From NCBI RefSeq assembly GCF_000768345.1, contig NZ_AVPS01000003.1, positions 248,001 to 312,000 on the forward strand: a DNA stretch of 64,000 nucleotides, in the 5' to 3' direction. Below the pieces are notes generated by a model. That model saw only the letters and a program-made list of their open reading frames with translations, did not search any database and was not told where the DNA came from. Shown piece after piece: positions 40,269 through 49,700 of this stretch. Every line of letters starts with the position of its first letter. Position 1 is the stretch's first letter. The position numbers and the translations under genes are program-made. The stretch comes from Lysobacter concretionis Ko07 = DSM 16239. Lineage in GTDB: Bacteria > Pseudomonadota > Gammaproteobacteria > Xanthomonadales > Xanthomonadaceae.

Positions 40269-41648
40269 TCAACCCTCGCCCAAACCCGGCCCGGACCGCC
40301 GCGGGCGCGGCGATGGACGCCCGGCCAACTGGTACCAGTCCACATGGCGGGTGATCGTCATCAGTGCGGCCAGCACCACGAACAGCAGGCCCGAACCCAG
40401 CACCAGCGCGTTGTCTTCCGACACCAGCAATCCATACAGCGCGGCATACAGGGTGGCCAGCATCGCGGCGAAACCCAGCGCCCGCGACACGCTGCGCAGG
40501 ACCGCGCTGAGATAGAACGTGATCAGGCCGATGCAGGCGACCCCGGCGCCGAGGTAGGACCAGCCGAACCTGAAGTGCTCGCTCAGGCTGAGCAGCAGCA
40601 GGAAGAACATCGCCAGCGCGAGCCCGACCAGGCCGTACTGGATCGGGTGGATCGGCAACTGCCGGGTCAGCTCGAAAATGAAGAACCCGATGAAGGTCAG
40701 CAGCACGAATAGCAGGCCGTACTTGGTCGCGCGGTCGGTCTTGGCGTACACATCGACCGGGTCGACCAGCGACACGCCGACGCTTTCCACGGCCAGTCCA
40801 CTCCCGTCGCCGGCGCCTGCCCGCGTCCGGTCGGCCGCGACGCCTTCCAGGAAGTTGCGCTGCGCGTTGCTGGCCAGGCCGGGAATGTCCCACTCGGCCC
40901 GGAAGCCGCTGGCGTCGATCGTCCGGGTACGCGGCGAGCTGCCTTCGAAACTCGGATGCGGCCAGCTCGACACCAGCGAAAACCGGTTCTGGTGGCCCAG
41001 CGGCACCAGTGCCAGACGTTCGGTGCCGGCCAGCACGAAGTCCAGGCGGGTACGCACGGTACGTGTCCCGCCTGCGGCCGGCACGTCCAGCCGCACATGC
41101 AGACCCTCGCCGCGACGGACGCCCTGGCCCTGTTCGAGCGCCAGGCGGCGGCCATCGACCTTCAGCTCCGGGGTTCCCACCAGCCCGCGTACGTCGCCGA
41201 TCCCGTAGCTGAGGTAGGGCTGGCCGATCCGGCGCGCCTGCTCCGGGCCGGGGTCGGCCGGGATCACCAGATCGAAGGACGCCTTCGCGCGCGCGTGCCA
41301 CTCGTACACCCGGACCTCGTGCAGCCCGCGCTGGCGGATGCCGGGCCTGAGGTCGCCGTCGACGGTCAATGCGGTGGGGAAGAACGTCCACTGGCTGTCC
41401 TGCACGCGGCGCGTCCTGCGCACCACGCCGGTCGCGTCGGGTTCTTCCACCTCGATCAACTGCCGATACGGCACCACCAGCACCGGCCCGGCAAACCACT
41501 GCTGGCCGGCGTAACTGCGGGCGATGTCGGTCACCGCCTGCTGGCGGTATTCCTGCCGCTCGTGGATCACTCCGCGCACCATCGTCAGCGGCACCAGGAT
41601 CGCCAGGGTCATCCCCAGCACCAGCACCAGTTTCAGCCAAAGTCGCAT
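40269..41648 (-). CDS. creD: CreD-family inner-membrane protein
   Basis: This 459-residue protein of the CreD family has an N-terminal membrane helix (LVLVLGMTLAILVPLTMV, about 7-24). A large periplasmic region of about 280 residues contains QQWFAGPVLVVPY. Five to six closely packed C-terminal helices follow (YGLLFVLLTFIGFFIFELT onwards). CreD is the main output of the CreBC two-component system in Enterobacteria, Aeromonas, Pseudomonas and Stenotrophomonas. It is linked to envelope and beta-lactam stress, but its biochemical role is unknown. GGGAG precedes the ATG by six bases. A perfect cre tag lies 67 bp upstream of the start. Confidence 0.93.
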   Translation of the reverse strand: MRLWLKLVLVLGMTLAILVPLTMVRGVIHERQEYRQQAVTDIARSYAGQQWFAGPVLVVPYRQLIEVEEPDATGVVRRTRRVQDSQWTFFPTALTVDGDLRPGIRQRGLHEVRVYEWHARAKASFDLVIPADPGPEQARRIGQPYLSYGIGDVRGLVGTPELKVDGRRLALEQGQGVRRGEGLHVRLDVPAAGGTRTVRTRLDFVLAGTERLALVPLGHQNRFSLVSSWPHPSFEGSSPRTRTIDASGFRAEWDIPGLASNAQRNFLEGVAADRTRAGAGDGSGLAVESVGVSLVDPVDVYAKTDRATKYGLLFVLLTFIGFFIFELTRQLPIHPIQYGLVGLALAMFFLLLLSLSEHFRFGWSYLGAGVACIGLITFYLSAVLRSVSRALGFAAMLATLYAALYGLLVSEDNALVLGSGLLFVVLAALMTITRHVDWYQLAGRPSPRPRRSGPGLGEG

Positions 41649-41715
41649 TTCGCACTCCCGTCGTGGCAACTGCCGGCAGCATCGACGTCGCGCATGTGCG
41701 GACGATGGGGCCACG

Positions 41716-41731
41716 GTGAAGCGGGGGTGAA
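41716..41731 (-). promoter_or_regulatory. cre tag (CreB-binding site) upstream of creD
   Basis: The minus strand reads TTCAC-CCCCGC-TTCAC, an exact match to the TTCAC-N6-TTCAC cre/blr tag. It lies in the 86-bp creC-creD gap, which is where the E. coli tag for creD is found. Confidence 0.85.
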
Positions 41732-41734
41732 GCG

Positions 41735-43162
41735 TTACGCGGTCATCGGCAGTACGAGCCTTGCCACGGCACCGCCACCTTCGCGATTGCCGAGGGTGGC
41801 CCGTCCGCCGTGCAGGGCCGCGACTTCCGCCACGAAGCACAGGCCCAGTCCGCTGCTGCGACTGCCGCCGCCCGGGCGCGGCAACGAATAGAACCGCTCG
41901 AACACCCGCTCGGCCGCATAGTCGGGAACACCCGGGCCGCGGTCGGCGATCTCGATGACGGCCTCAATGTCCTGGACCTTCAGATGCAGCTCGACCACGC
42001 TGCCGGCCGGGGCGAAATCCACCGCGTTGTCGACCAGGTTGACCAGCGCCTGGCGAAGCAGGAACGCATCGCCGCTGACCGTCGCCGGGACCGTCTCCAG
42101 CCGCAGTTCGACATCCGCGCCGAGCAGGCGCGACGCGCAGAGCCCGGCAACCTCGCCGGCCAGCCGCGCCAGCTCGACCGGTTCAGGCTGTTCGATCCGC
42201 TGCCGATGCTCCACCGCGGCCAGGGCAAGCAGCTTGTCGATCATCTGCGCCAGGCGGTCGGCCTGGGTCCGGATGCTGGCGGCAAAGCGCGCGCGGTCGG
42301 CCTCGGGCATCGGCGCCTCCAGCAGTTCCGCGCTGCCCAGGATCGCCGCCAGCGGCCCCTTCATCTCGTGGGTCAGGCTGTGCACGTAGTGCTCGACGTA
42401 CTGCTTGCCCTCGAGCCGGACACGCATGGTTTCCAGCGCCTCGCCCAGCTCGCCGAACTCCCCCGCCGCGCGCGGCGGGACCGCGCGTTCGCCCGCGGTA
42501 ACCGCATGGGCGTAGCGCCGTAACCCGGCGAGCTGGCGCGACAGCCACCCGGCGGCCGTCAGGCCGATCAGCAGGGCCGCGCCCAACAGCACCGCGCCCC
42601 AGCCCAGCACCACCGCCTGGCCGCGCTCGATGAAAGGCGTCAACGTGCTGTTGGGTTTGGCCACCGTCAGGACACCGATCAGGCTGCCGGCCGCGTCGCG
42701 GATCGGCGCGGCGACATGCATCACGGTGGAGTTCTCGTCAGCCGGATCGCTCCGGCTGGAGCGGGCTCCGTATTGCCCGTCCAGGGTCCGCCGCACATCA
42801 TTCCAGCGCGAATAATCCGCTCCCAGCGCCGCTCCGCCGCTGTCGAACACGACGACCCCACGCGCGTCGGTGACGTACACCCGGTAACTGCCGTGGTGCT
42901 TGTCGAAACCCCAGATGCTGGCGCCGAAGTCGCGCCCGGCCACCGCACGCACGCGCCGCGCGAACGCCCCATCGGCGATATGCCCGGCCTGCAGGTCGTC
43001 GGTCGCCAGCTCGGCCAGGACATTGGCGGTATCCACCAGGGTGTCCTCCATCGCCTGGCGCACGCCCGGCTTGACCTGCGCGACGAACACCTGCACCACC
43101 AGCAGCCCGGCCAGGGCGACGATCAGGAAGTAGCCGAGGAAGATCCGCAGTCCGATGTTCAA
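41735..43162 (-). CDS. creC: Sensor histidine kinase CreC
   Basis: CreC is the inner-membrane kinase that activates CreB. The 475-residue protein has TM1 (about 8-26) and a CreC-type periplasmic sensor domain (30-178, with SIWGFDKHHGSYRVYVTDARGVVVFDS). TM2 (about 184-205) and a HAMP linker follow. The phosphoacceptor is His265 in LTHEMKGPLAAILGSAELLE, the CreC variant of the H box. ATPase boxes are NLVDNAVDF, DRGPGVPD and SSGLGLCFV. The start is TTG at 43162: GAGG lies eight bases upstream, and no better start keeps TM1. It lies 79 bp downstream of creB. Confidence 0.93.
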   Translation of the reverse strand: MNIGLRIFLGYFLIVALAGLLVVQVFVAQVKPGVRQAMEDTLVDTANVLAELATDDLQAGHIADGAFARRVRAVAGRDFGASIWGFDKHHGSYRVYVTDARGVVVFDSGGAALGADYSRWNDVRRTLDGQYGARSSRSDPADENSTVMHVAAPIRDAAGSLIGVLTVAKPNSTLTPFIERGQAVVLGWGAVLLGAALLIGLTAAGWLSRQLAGLRRYAHAVTAGERAVPPRAAGEFGELGEALETMRVRLEGKQYVEHYVHSLTHEMKGPLAAILGSAELLEAPMPEADRARFAASIRTQADRLAQMIDKLLALAAVEHRQRIEQPEPVELARLAGEVAGLCASRLLGADVELRLETVPATVSGDAFLLRQALVNLVDNAVDFAPAGSVVELHLKVQDIEAVIEIADRGPGVPDYAAERVFERFYSLPRPGGGSRSSGLGLCFVAEVAALHGGRATLGNREGGGAVARLVLPMTA

Positions 43163-43241
43163 GACGCCCGCCTCATCGCGCCGCGATGGCCTGTTGGGAT
43201 GGAGCGGGTCGGGGTCGCCGCGACGCGCTCACGTGGCAGGG

Positions 43242-43916
43242 TCACGCAACCTCCAGCGAGTAACCCAGTCCGCGATGGGTGCGGACCGGGTCGGTCGACG
43301 GATCCACCTCGCGCAATTTCGCCCGCAGGGTCTTGACGTGCGTATCGACGGTCCGGTCGCCGCTTTCCAGCGCATCGCCCCAGACCCGGTCCATCAACTG
43401 CGCCCGCGACAGGATCGCCCCGGGCCGCTGCAGCAATGCGGCCAGCAGGCCGTACTCGTAACGGGTCAAGTCCAGCCGGCGTCCGCGGAAGCGGATGCAC
43501 TTCCCCTCCGCATCGTGGTGGAAAGCCTCGGCCACCGGTTCCACCGGCATCGATGCCTGGCCACGCCGCAGCACCGCCCGCACCCGCGCCACCAGCTCGC
43601 GCGGCGAGAACGGCTTGGTCACGTAATCGTCGGCGCCGATCTCCAGCCCGAGGATGCGGTCGGCTTCGGCACCCTGCGCGGTCAGGAAGATCACCGGCAT
43701 CCCGCTGCCACGGCGCAGCTCACGGCACAACGCGAACCCGCCGATGTCGGGCAGGCCGACGTCGAGAACGGCCAGATCGAACGCCTGCCCGGCCGCCAGC
43801 CGCAGCGCCTCGCCACCGGTCAGGCAGTGCACCGGCTCGAAGCCTTCGGCGCGCAGGGCGTATTGCAGCGTCTGCGCGATCGCGATCTCGTCTTCGACCA
43901 GGAGGATGCGGGGCAT
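43242..43916 (-). CDS. creB: Response regulator CreB
   Basis: CreB is the OmpR-type regulator that binds the cre tag. The 224-residue protein has acidic pocket EDE (8-10), phosphoacceptor Asp52 (VLDVGLPD) and Lys in VTKPFSPRELVARVRAVLRR. A winged helix follows (RYEYGLLAALLQRPGAILSRAQLMDRVWG, GDRTVDTHVKTLRAKL). It is first in the creB-creC-creD order and is divergent from rlmJ across 102 bp. No creA gene is present. Confidence 0.94.
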   Translation of the reverse strand: MPRILLVEDEIAIAQTLQYALRAEGFEPVHCLTGGEALRLAAGQAFDLAVLDVGLPDIGGFALCRELRRGSGMPVIFLTAQGAEADRILGLEIGADDYVTKPFSPRELVARVRAVLRRGQASMPVEPVAEAFHHDAEGKCIRFRGRRLDLTRYEYGLLAALLQRPGAILSRAQLMDRVWGDALESGDRTVDTHVKTLRAKLREVDPSTDPVRTHRGLGYSLEVA

Positions 43917-44018
43917 GGGCAAATCGAACCGGAAATGGCGGGGCCGGGAAGGACGGCAATGGCCGGCCGCGACAGGATAAGCCAGCCACCCGCCCCGTCG
44001 CCGGGATACCCTGTCGCG

Positions 44019-44876
44019 ATGAACTATCGCCACGCCTTCCATGCCGGCAACCATGCCGATGTCCTCAAGCACGTCACCGTCCTGGCGCTCTGCGACGCGC
44101 TGACCTCCAAGCCGGCGCCGCTGTTTGCGCTCGACACCCACGCCGGGCGCGGCCTGTACGCGCTCGACAGCAACTCCGCCCAGCGCACCGGCGAGGCCGA
44201 GGGCGGCATCGGCCGGCTGATCGCCGAAGCGCCGAAGCACCCGGCCATCACGCGCTACCTGGCCGCCGTGAAGGCCTGCCGCGCGCAACACGGCAATGCC
44301 AGCTATCCCGGTTCGCCGTGGCTGCTGGCGCACGCGCTGCGCGAGGGCGACCGGATCGCGGCCTGCGAACTGCTGCCCGAGGAGGCCGCGCAATTGAAGG
44401 CCAACTTCGCCGCCGATACCCGCGTCGCGGTGCATGCGCGCGACGGTTACGAGGCCATGAAAGCCCTGCTGCCGCCGAAGTTCGGTGACGTCCGCTTCAA
44501 TCGCGGACTCGTGCTGATCGACCCGCCCTACGAGGCCCAGCTGCAGGAATTCGACCACATCATCGGCGCAGTGCGCGAGGCGCTGGTGCGCTGGCCGCAG
44601 GCCAGCTATGCGGTCTGGTACCCGATCAAGCTGCGCCGTTCGTTGAACCAGTTCTTCCGGCGTGCCGCGACGTTGCCGGTCAAATCGTCGCTGCTGGCCG
44701 AGTTGATGGTGCACCCCGATGACTCGCCCCTGCGCATGAACGGCAGCGGCATGCTGCTGCTCAACCCGCCCTGGCAGCTCGACCAGACCCTGCGCGCGGC
44801 GTTGCCGCTGTTGCAGAAGGTACTGGGGGAAACCGGCGCGTCATCGCGCATCGAGTGGCTCAAGCCGGCCGACTGA
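44019..44876 (+). CDS. rlmJ: 23S rRNA (adenine2030-N6)-methyltransferase RlmJ
   Basis: RlmJ methylates A2030 of 23S rRNA. The 285-residue protein starts MNYRHAFHAGNHADVLKHV, diagnostic of the family. It has the SAM-binding LFALDTHAGRGLYAL segment and the N6-adenine methyltransferase motif DPPYE (in GLVLIDPPYEAQLQEF), with SYAVWYPIK downstream. Length and motifs agree with E. coli YhiR. Its stop codon lies at the beginning of a tandem 14-bp repeat. Confidence 0.96.
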   Translation: MNYRHAFHAGNHADVLKHVTVLALCDALTSKPAPLFALDTHAGRGLYALDSNSAQRTGEAEGGIGRLIAEAPKHPAITRYLAAVKACRAQHGNASYPGSPWLLAHALREGDRIAACELLPEEAAQLKANFAADTRVAVHARDGYEAMKALLPPKFGDVRFNRGLVLIDPPYEAQLQEFDHIIGAVREALVRWPQASYAVWYPIKLRRSLNQFFRRAATLPVKSSLLAELMVHPDDSPLRMNGSGMLLLNPPWQLDQTLRAALPLLQKVLGETGASSRIEWLKPAD

Positions 44877-44915
44877 AGCCGCCCGGTTGAAGCCGCCCGG
44901 TTGAAGCCGCCCGGT
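44874..44915. repeat. Three tandem 14-bp repeats after rlmJ
   Basis: TGAAGCCGCCCGGT occurs three times head-to-tail, the first TGA being the rlmJ stop. A degenerate pair of 14-mers (GACGGGGTGAAACA, GGCGGGGTGAAATA) follows at about 44922-44949. Confidence 0.88.
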
Positions 44916-45008
44916 TGAGCAGACGGGGTGAAACAGGCGGGGTGAAATAGTCCGGCTCAGCCGACTGGACGCCGCGCGCTCCGGTCGACCGGCCGACTCC
45001 CGGTCCAT

Positions 45009-45028
45009 TGATGCCCGACGGGGCATCA
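45009..45028. other. Hairpin overlapping the stop of the cation-efflux gene
   Basis: TGATGCCC, loop GACG, GGGCATCA is a perfect 8-bp stem. There is no T-run on either side, so it is not a standard terminator; it may stabilise the 3' end. Confidence 0.4.
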
Positions 45029-45946
45029 GATGCCGGGACGCACATCCGGCTCGAAGAAGCTCCAGCGCACTTCGGGGAAGGCCTGCTTCATCGCCCGCTC
45101 GATCGTGTTGATCTGCGCCACCAGCGCGCGGACATCGCGCTCCTCGCGCATCTGCGCCTGCACCGACACCATCGCCTCGTTGCCCAGCTGCATGGTGATC
45201 ACGCTGATCACCCGGATGATCTCGGGGCGACCGTCGAGGAACTGGCGGATCTGCCGCTGCCGCTCGGGGTCCACACTTTGGCCGATCAGCATCGCCTTGA
45301 TCTCGATCGCGACGAACACCGCCACGATGATCAGCAACGCGCCGATGCCGATCGTGCCGATCGCGTCCCACAGCGGGTTGCCGGTGACCATCGTCGCGAC
45401 CACCGCGACCAGCGCGAACACCAGCCCCAGCAGCGCCGCCAGATCCTCACCGAAGATCACCACCAGCTCCGCCTGCCGGCTCTCGCGGAACCAGCGCCAG
45501 ACACCGCGGTGGCCGCGCGACTTGTTGACCTCCTGCAGGCAGACCCGCATCGAGATGCCTTCGGCGATGATCGCGAAACTCAGCACGGCCACCGCCCACC
45601 ACAGGCTGCTGCCGCCTTCGGTCGCGGGCGCCTGCAGCTTGTGGATGCCCTCGTAGAGGGAAAACATGCCGCCGACGGTGAACAGCATCACCGCGACCAG
45701 GAACGACCAGAAATAGATCGCCCGCCCGTAGCCCAATGGATGGTCGGCCGACGGCGCCTGCTTGGCTTGCTTCAATCCCAGCAACAACAGCCCCTGGTTG
45801 CCACAGTCCGCCAATGAGTGGACGGTTTCCGCCAGCATCGCGCTGGAACCGGTAAAAAATGCCGCCGTGCCTTTCGCCGCTGCGATCGCGAAATTGGCGC
45901 CCAGCGCAAACAGGATCGCCTTGGTCGAATCACCATTGCCGGCCAT
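45026..45946 (-). CDS. Cation diffusion facilitator family transporter
   Basis: This 306-residue inner-membrane protein has six hydrophobic segments and a soluble C-terminal domain (about 215-306). It belongs to the CDF family of divalent-metal/proton antiporters. TM2 reads SAMLAETVHSLADCGNQGLLLLG and TM5 has FGEDLAALLGLVFAL. The canonical TM2 HxxxD pair appears as HSLAD, and TM5 has Glu-Asp in place of HxxxD. This resembles the ZnT9-like subgroup rather than FieF or ZitB. Metal specificity is uncertain, with zinc or cobalt most likely. The gene is convergent with rlmJ. Confidence 0.87.
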   Translation of the reverse strand: MAGNGDSTKAILFALGANFAIAAAKGTAAFFTGSSAMLAETVHSLADCGNQGLLLLGLKQAKQAPSADHPLGYGRAIYFWSFLVAVMLFTVGGMFSLYEGIHKLQAPATEGGSSLWWAVAVLSFAIIAEGISMRVCLQEVNKSRGHRGVWRWFRESRQAELVVIFGEDLAALLGLVFALVAVVATMVTGNPLWDAIGTIGIGALLIIVAVFVAIEIKAMLIGQSVDPERQRQIRQFLDGRPEIIRVISVITMQLGNEAMVSVQAQMREERDVRALVAQINTIERAMKQAFPEVRWSFFEPDVRPGI

Positions 45947-46080
45947 GCTGGATACCCCCGTGAAAACCCGACAATCCTAGCACCGGTCCCGCCCGCTTCC
46001 GGGTGGATTCCCGGCGATTCGCCGGCGACCGCGCGCCCGGCAACCGCGTGATTGTGTGATGAAGGCATCATTTACGGCGA

Positions 46081-46650
46081 ATGTGCCAATATTCGCGGAT
46101 GGCCTCCTCCCGTGAACGACTTCCGCCCTGGCACGAGCGTCAACGCTTGCCCAATGGGCGTGAACTGCTGATCCGTCCCATCCGCCCGGAAGACGCGGAA
46201 CCGTTGCGCGCCGGGTTTTCACTGCTGCAGCCCGACGAGGTACGGCAGCGGTTCCTGCATTCGCTGCGCGAGATTTCCGCCGAATCGGTGGAACGCTTCA
46301 CCCGCATCAATCCCAAGACCGAGTTCGCCCTGGTCGCGGCCGAGCCGTTGCCGCCGGGCGAGGCACTGGTCGGCGCGGTGGCACGGATCTCGATCGACCC
46401 CGACGGGCGCAACGCCGAGTTCGCGATCCTGGTCAGCCATTACATCGCCGGCATGGGACTGGGGCGCTATCTGATGACCCGGCTGGTGAAGTGGTCGCGC
46501 GGCAAGCAACTGGAGCGCATCTACGGCGATGTGATGGAGAGCAACCTGCCGATGTTGTCGCTGGCGAAGTCGTTGGGCTTCGTCCGCGAATCGCAGCAGG
46601 ACGGCCTGGTGCGGGTCAGCCTGCAACTGCTGCCCGAACCCCAAGGCTGA
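46081..46650 (+). CDS. GNAT family N-acetyltransferase (Pat C-terminal-like)
   Basis: This 189-residue acetyltransferase starts its domain at LPNGRELLIRPIRPEDAEPLR. The acetyl-CoA loop lies in ILVSHYIAGMGLGRYLMTRLVKW (Q/RxxGxG-type, here AGMGLG), followed by the YGDVMESNLPMLSLAKSLGF motif. The sequence resembles the GNAT domain of protein acetyltransferase Pat, without the large acyl-CoA synthetase-like part. The target is unknown. Start choice between ATG 46081 and 46099 is open because neither has a good ribosome site. It lies 113 bp before mfd. Confidence 0.8.
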   Translation: MCQYSRMASSRERLPPWHERQRLPNGRELLIRPIRPEDAEPLRAGFSLLQPDEVRQRFLHSLREISAESVERFTRINPKTEFALVAAEPLPPGEALVGAVARISIDPDGRNAEFAILVSHYIAGMGLGRYLMTRLVKWSRGKQLERIYGDVMESNLPMLSLAKSLGFVRESQQDGLVRVSLQLLPEPQG

Positions 46651-46748
46651 CCGCCATCCCGGGCGCCACTGCCCGGACCGCCGGTGAACCCTGTCGCCGG
46701 ACAGCACTGCCGCACATCCGCCGCGATGGGCCGCCACGCCGGATCGGC

Positions 46749-46754
46749 TAAAAT
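46749..46754 (+). promoter_or_regulatory. Probable -10 box of mfd; mRNA near-leaderless
   Basis: TAAAAT sits in CGGCTAAAATCGCCG, where CGGC and GCCG form an inverted repeat around the box. Transcription would start near 46761, only about 3 nt before the ATG at 46764. No Shine-Dalgarno is visible. Confidence 0.5.
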
Positions 46755-46763
46755 CGCCGGCTG

Positions 46764-49700
46764 ATGTCCAATCCCACCTTCCCCACTCCGCCGCTGCCCA
46801 GGGCCGGCCAGCAGCGCGCCTGGTGGCGTGCGCCGGCGTCGCCTTCGGCCCTTGCCTTCCACATTGCCGGTGCGGCTGCGGCCCACGACGGCCCGTTGCT
46901 GGTGATCGCGCGCGACAACCAGACCGCGCAGCAACTGGAATCCGACCTGCGGACCCTGCTTGGCCCGGCTGGCACGGCGACCGGCACGGCCGGGGTGCTG
47001 CCTGTCCTGCCCGGGTCGCCTTGGCTGCCCGTCCTGCACTTCCCCGATTGGGAAACCCTGCCTTACGACCATTTCAGCCCGCATCCGGAGATCGTCAGCC
47101 AGCGCCTGGCGACGCTGAACCGGCTGCCCACCCTGCAGCGCGGGATCGTGGTGGTGCCGGTGCAGACCTTGCTGCAACGTCTCGCGCCGCTGCGCCACGT
47201 GGTCGGCGGCAGCTTCGATGTCCAGGTCGGCCAGCGGCTGGATCTGGGGGCCGAGCAGAGCCGGCTGGAATCGGCCGGCTACCGCCACGTGCCGCAGGTG
47301 CTGGATCCGGGTGATTTCGCCGTGCGCGGCGGCCTGCTCGACGTCTACCCGATGGGCGCCGGGCAGCCGTTCCGGATCGAACTGCTCGACGACGAGATCG
47401 ACACCATCCGCGGTTTCGATCCCGAGACCCAGCGCTCGTTCGACAAGATCGACGCGGTGCACCTGCTGCCCGGCCGCGAACTGCCGCTGGACGAGGCCTC
47501 GCTGAAACACGCGCTGGATGCGTTGCGCGAGCGTTTCGACCTCGACACCCGGCGCAGTGCGCTGTACCAGGACCTCAAGGCCGGGATCGCGCCGGCCGGC
47601 ATCGAGTACTACCTGCCGCTGTTTTTTGAAGGCGGTGACTTCGAGCAGACCTCGACCCTGTTCGACTACCTCGCCGACAACACCCTGCCGCTGCTTGGCG
47701 AAGGCGCCGCCGAGGCCGCCGACACGTTCTGGCGCCACACCGGCGAGCGCTACGAGCAGCGCCGGCACGATCTGGAACGACCGCTGCTGCCGCCCGATGC
47801 GCTGTACCTGTCGCCGGAAGCACTGCGCGAACGGCTCAACCAGGGCGTGCGCATCGAGGTCTGCGGCGAAGGCCATCCGCAACGCGAACGCGCCCAGGCG
47901 CTGGCCAGCCAGCCGGCACCCGCGCTGCCGATTGCCGCGCGCGACCAGATTCCGGCCGGCGAGCTGAAATCGTTTCTGGGCAGCTACCCGGGGCGGGTGC
48001 TGGTCGCGGCCGATTCCCCCGGCCGGCGCGAGGCGCTGCTGGAGATCCTGCAGGCCGCCGGACTGCAGCCGGACGTGCTGCCGGACTGGCCGAGCTTTGC
48101 GCACCCCAACCTTCTCCCACAGGCGGAGGAAGGAAGCCTGTCGCGCTTCGCGATCGCCGTTGCGCCGTTCGACGACGGCTTCGCCCTGACCGAGCCCGCG
48201 CTGGCGATCCTCACCGAGCGCCAGCTGTTTCCCGAGCGGGCGAGCCAGCCACGCCGGCGTCGGCGCGCCGGGCGCGAACCCGAAGCGATCGTCCGCGACC
48301 TGGGCGAGCTGTCCGAAGGCGCGCCGATCGTCCACGAGGACCACGGTGTCGGTCGCTATCGCGGTCTGGTCACGCTGGAAGCCGGCGGCGAGAAGAACGA
48401 ATACCTGGAGATCGAGTACGCCAAGGGCGACCGCCTGTACGTGCCGGTCGGCCAGCTGCACCTGATCAACCGCTACTCCGGTGCGTCGGTGGAGACGGCG
48501 CCGCTGCATTCGCTCGGCGGCGAGCAGTGGAGCAAGGCGAAGAAGAAGGCGCAGGAAAAAGTCCGCGACGTCGCCGCCGAGCTGCTGGAAATCCAGGCCA
48601 GGCGGCAGGCGCGCGCCGGATTGGCGATCGACCTGGACCGCGCGATGTACGAGCCGTTCGCGGCCGCGTTCCCGTTCGAGGAAACCCCCGACCAGCACGC
48701 CGCGATCGAGGCGGTGCTGCGCGACCTGCAATCCAGCCAGCCGATGGACCGGGTGGTCTGCGGCGACGTCGGCTTCGGCAAGACCGAAGTCGCGGTGCGC
48801 GCCGCGTTCGCGATGGCCGCCGCCGGCAAGCAGGTCGCGGTGCTGGTACCGACCACCCTGCTGGCCGAGCAGCACTACCGCAACTTCAGCGACCGCTTCG
48901 CCGACTGGCCGTTGAAGGTCGAGGTGCTGTCGCGCTTCAAGACCGCCAAGGAGATCAAGGCCGAGCTGGAGAAGGCCGCGGAGGGCACGATCGACGTCAT
49001 CGTCGGCACCCACCGGCTGCTGCAGAAGGATGTGCGCTTCAAGGACCTCGGACTGGTGATCGTCGACGAGGAGCAGCGCTTCGGCGTGCGCCAGAAGGAG
49101 GCGCTGAAGGCATTGCGCGCCAACGTGCACCTGCTGACCCTGACCGCCACCCCGATCCCGCGCACGCTCAACATGGCGATGGCCGGCCTGCGCGACCTGT
49201 CGATCATCGCCACCGCGCCGGCGCACCGGATGGCGGTGCAGACCTTCGTGGTGCCGTGGGACGACAGCCAGCTGCGCGAGGCCTTCCAGCGCGAGATCGC
49301 GCGCGGCGGGCAGGTCTACTTCCTGCACAACGACGTGGAAAGCATCGGCCGCATGCAGCGCGAGCTGGAAGCGCTGGTGCCCGAGGCGCGGATCGGCATC
49401 GCCCACGGCCAGATGCCTGAGCGCGAGCTGGAGCGGGTGATGCTCGACTTCCAGAAGCAGCGCTTCAACGTGCTGCTGTGCTCGACCATCATCGAGTCCG
49501 GCATCGACATCCCCAACGCCAACACCATCATCATCAACCGCGCCGACAAGTTCGGCCTGGCCCAATTGCACCAGTTGCGCGGCCGGGTCGGCCGTTCGCA
49601 CCACCGCGCGTACGCCTATCTGGTGGTGCCGGACCAGCGCTCGATCAGCGCCGACGCGAAGAAGCGGCTGGATGCGATCACGGCGATGGACGAGCTCGGC

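Noticed and set aside
44922-44950. A second cre tag in GGGGTGAAACAGGCGGGGTGAAA
   Set aside because: The GTGAA half-sites are 14 bp apart, not the 11 bp required by TTCAC-N6-TTCAC; they belong to the 14-bp minisatellite.
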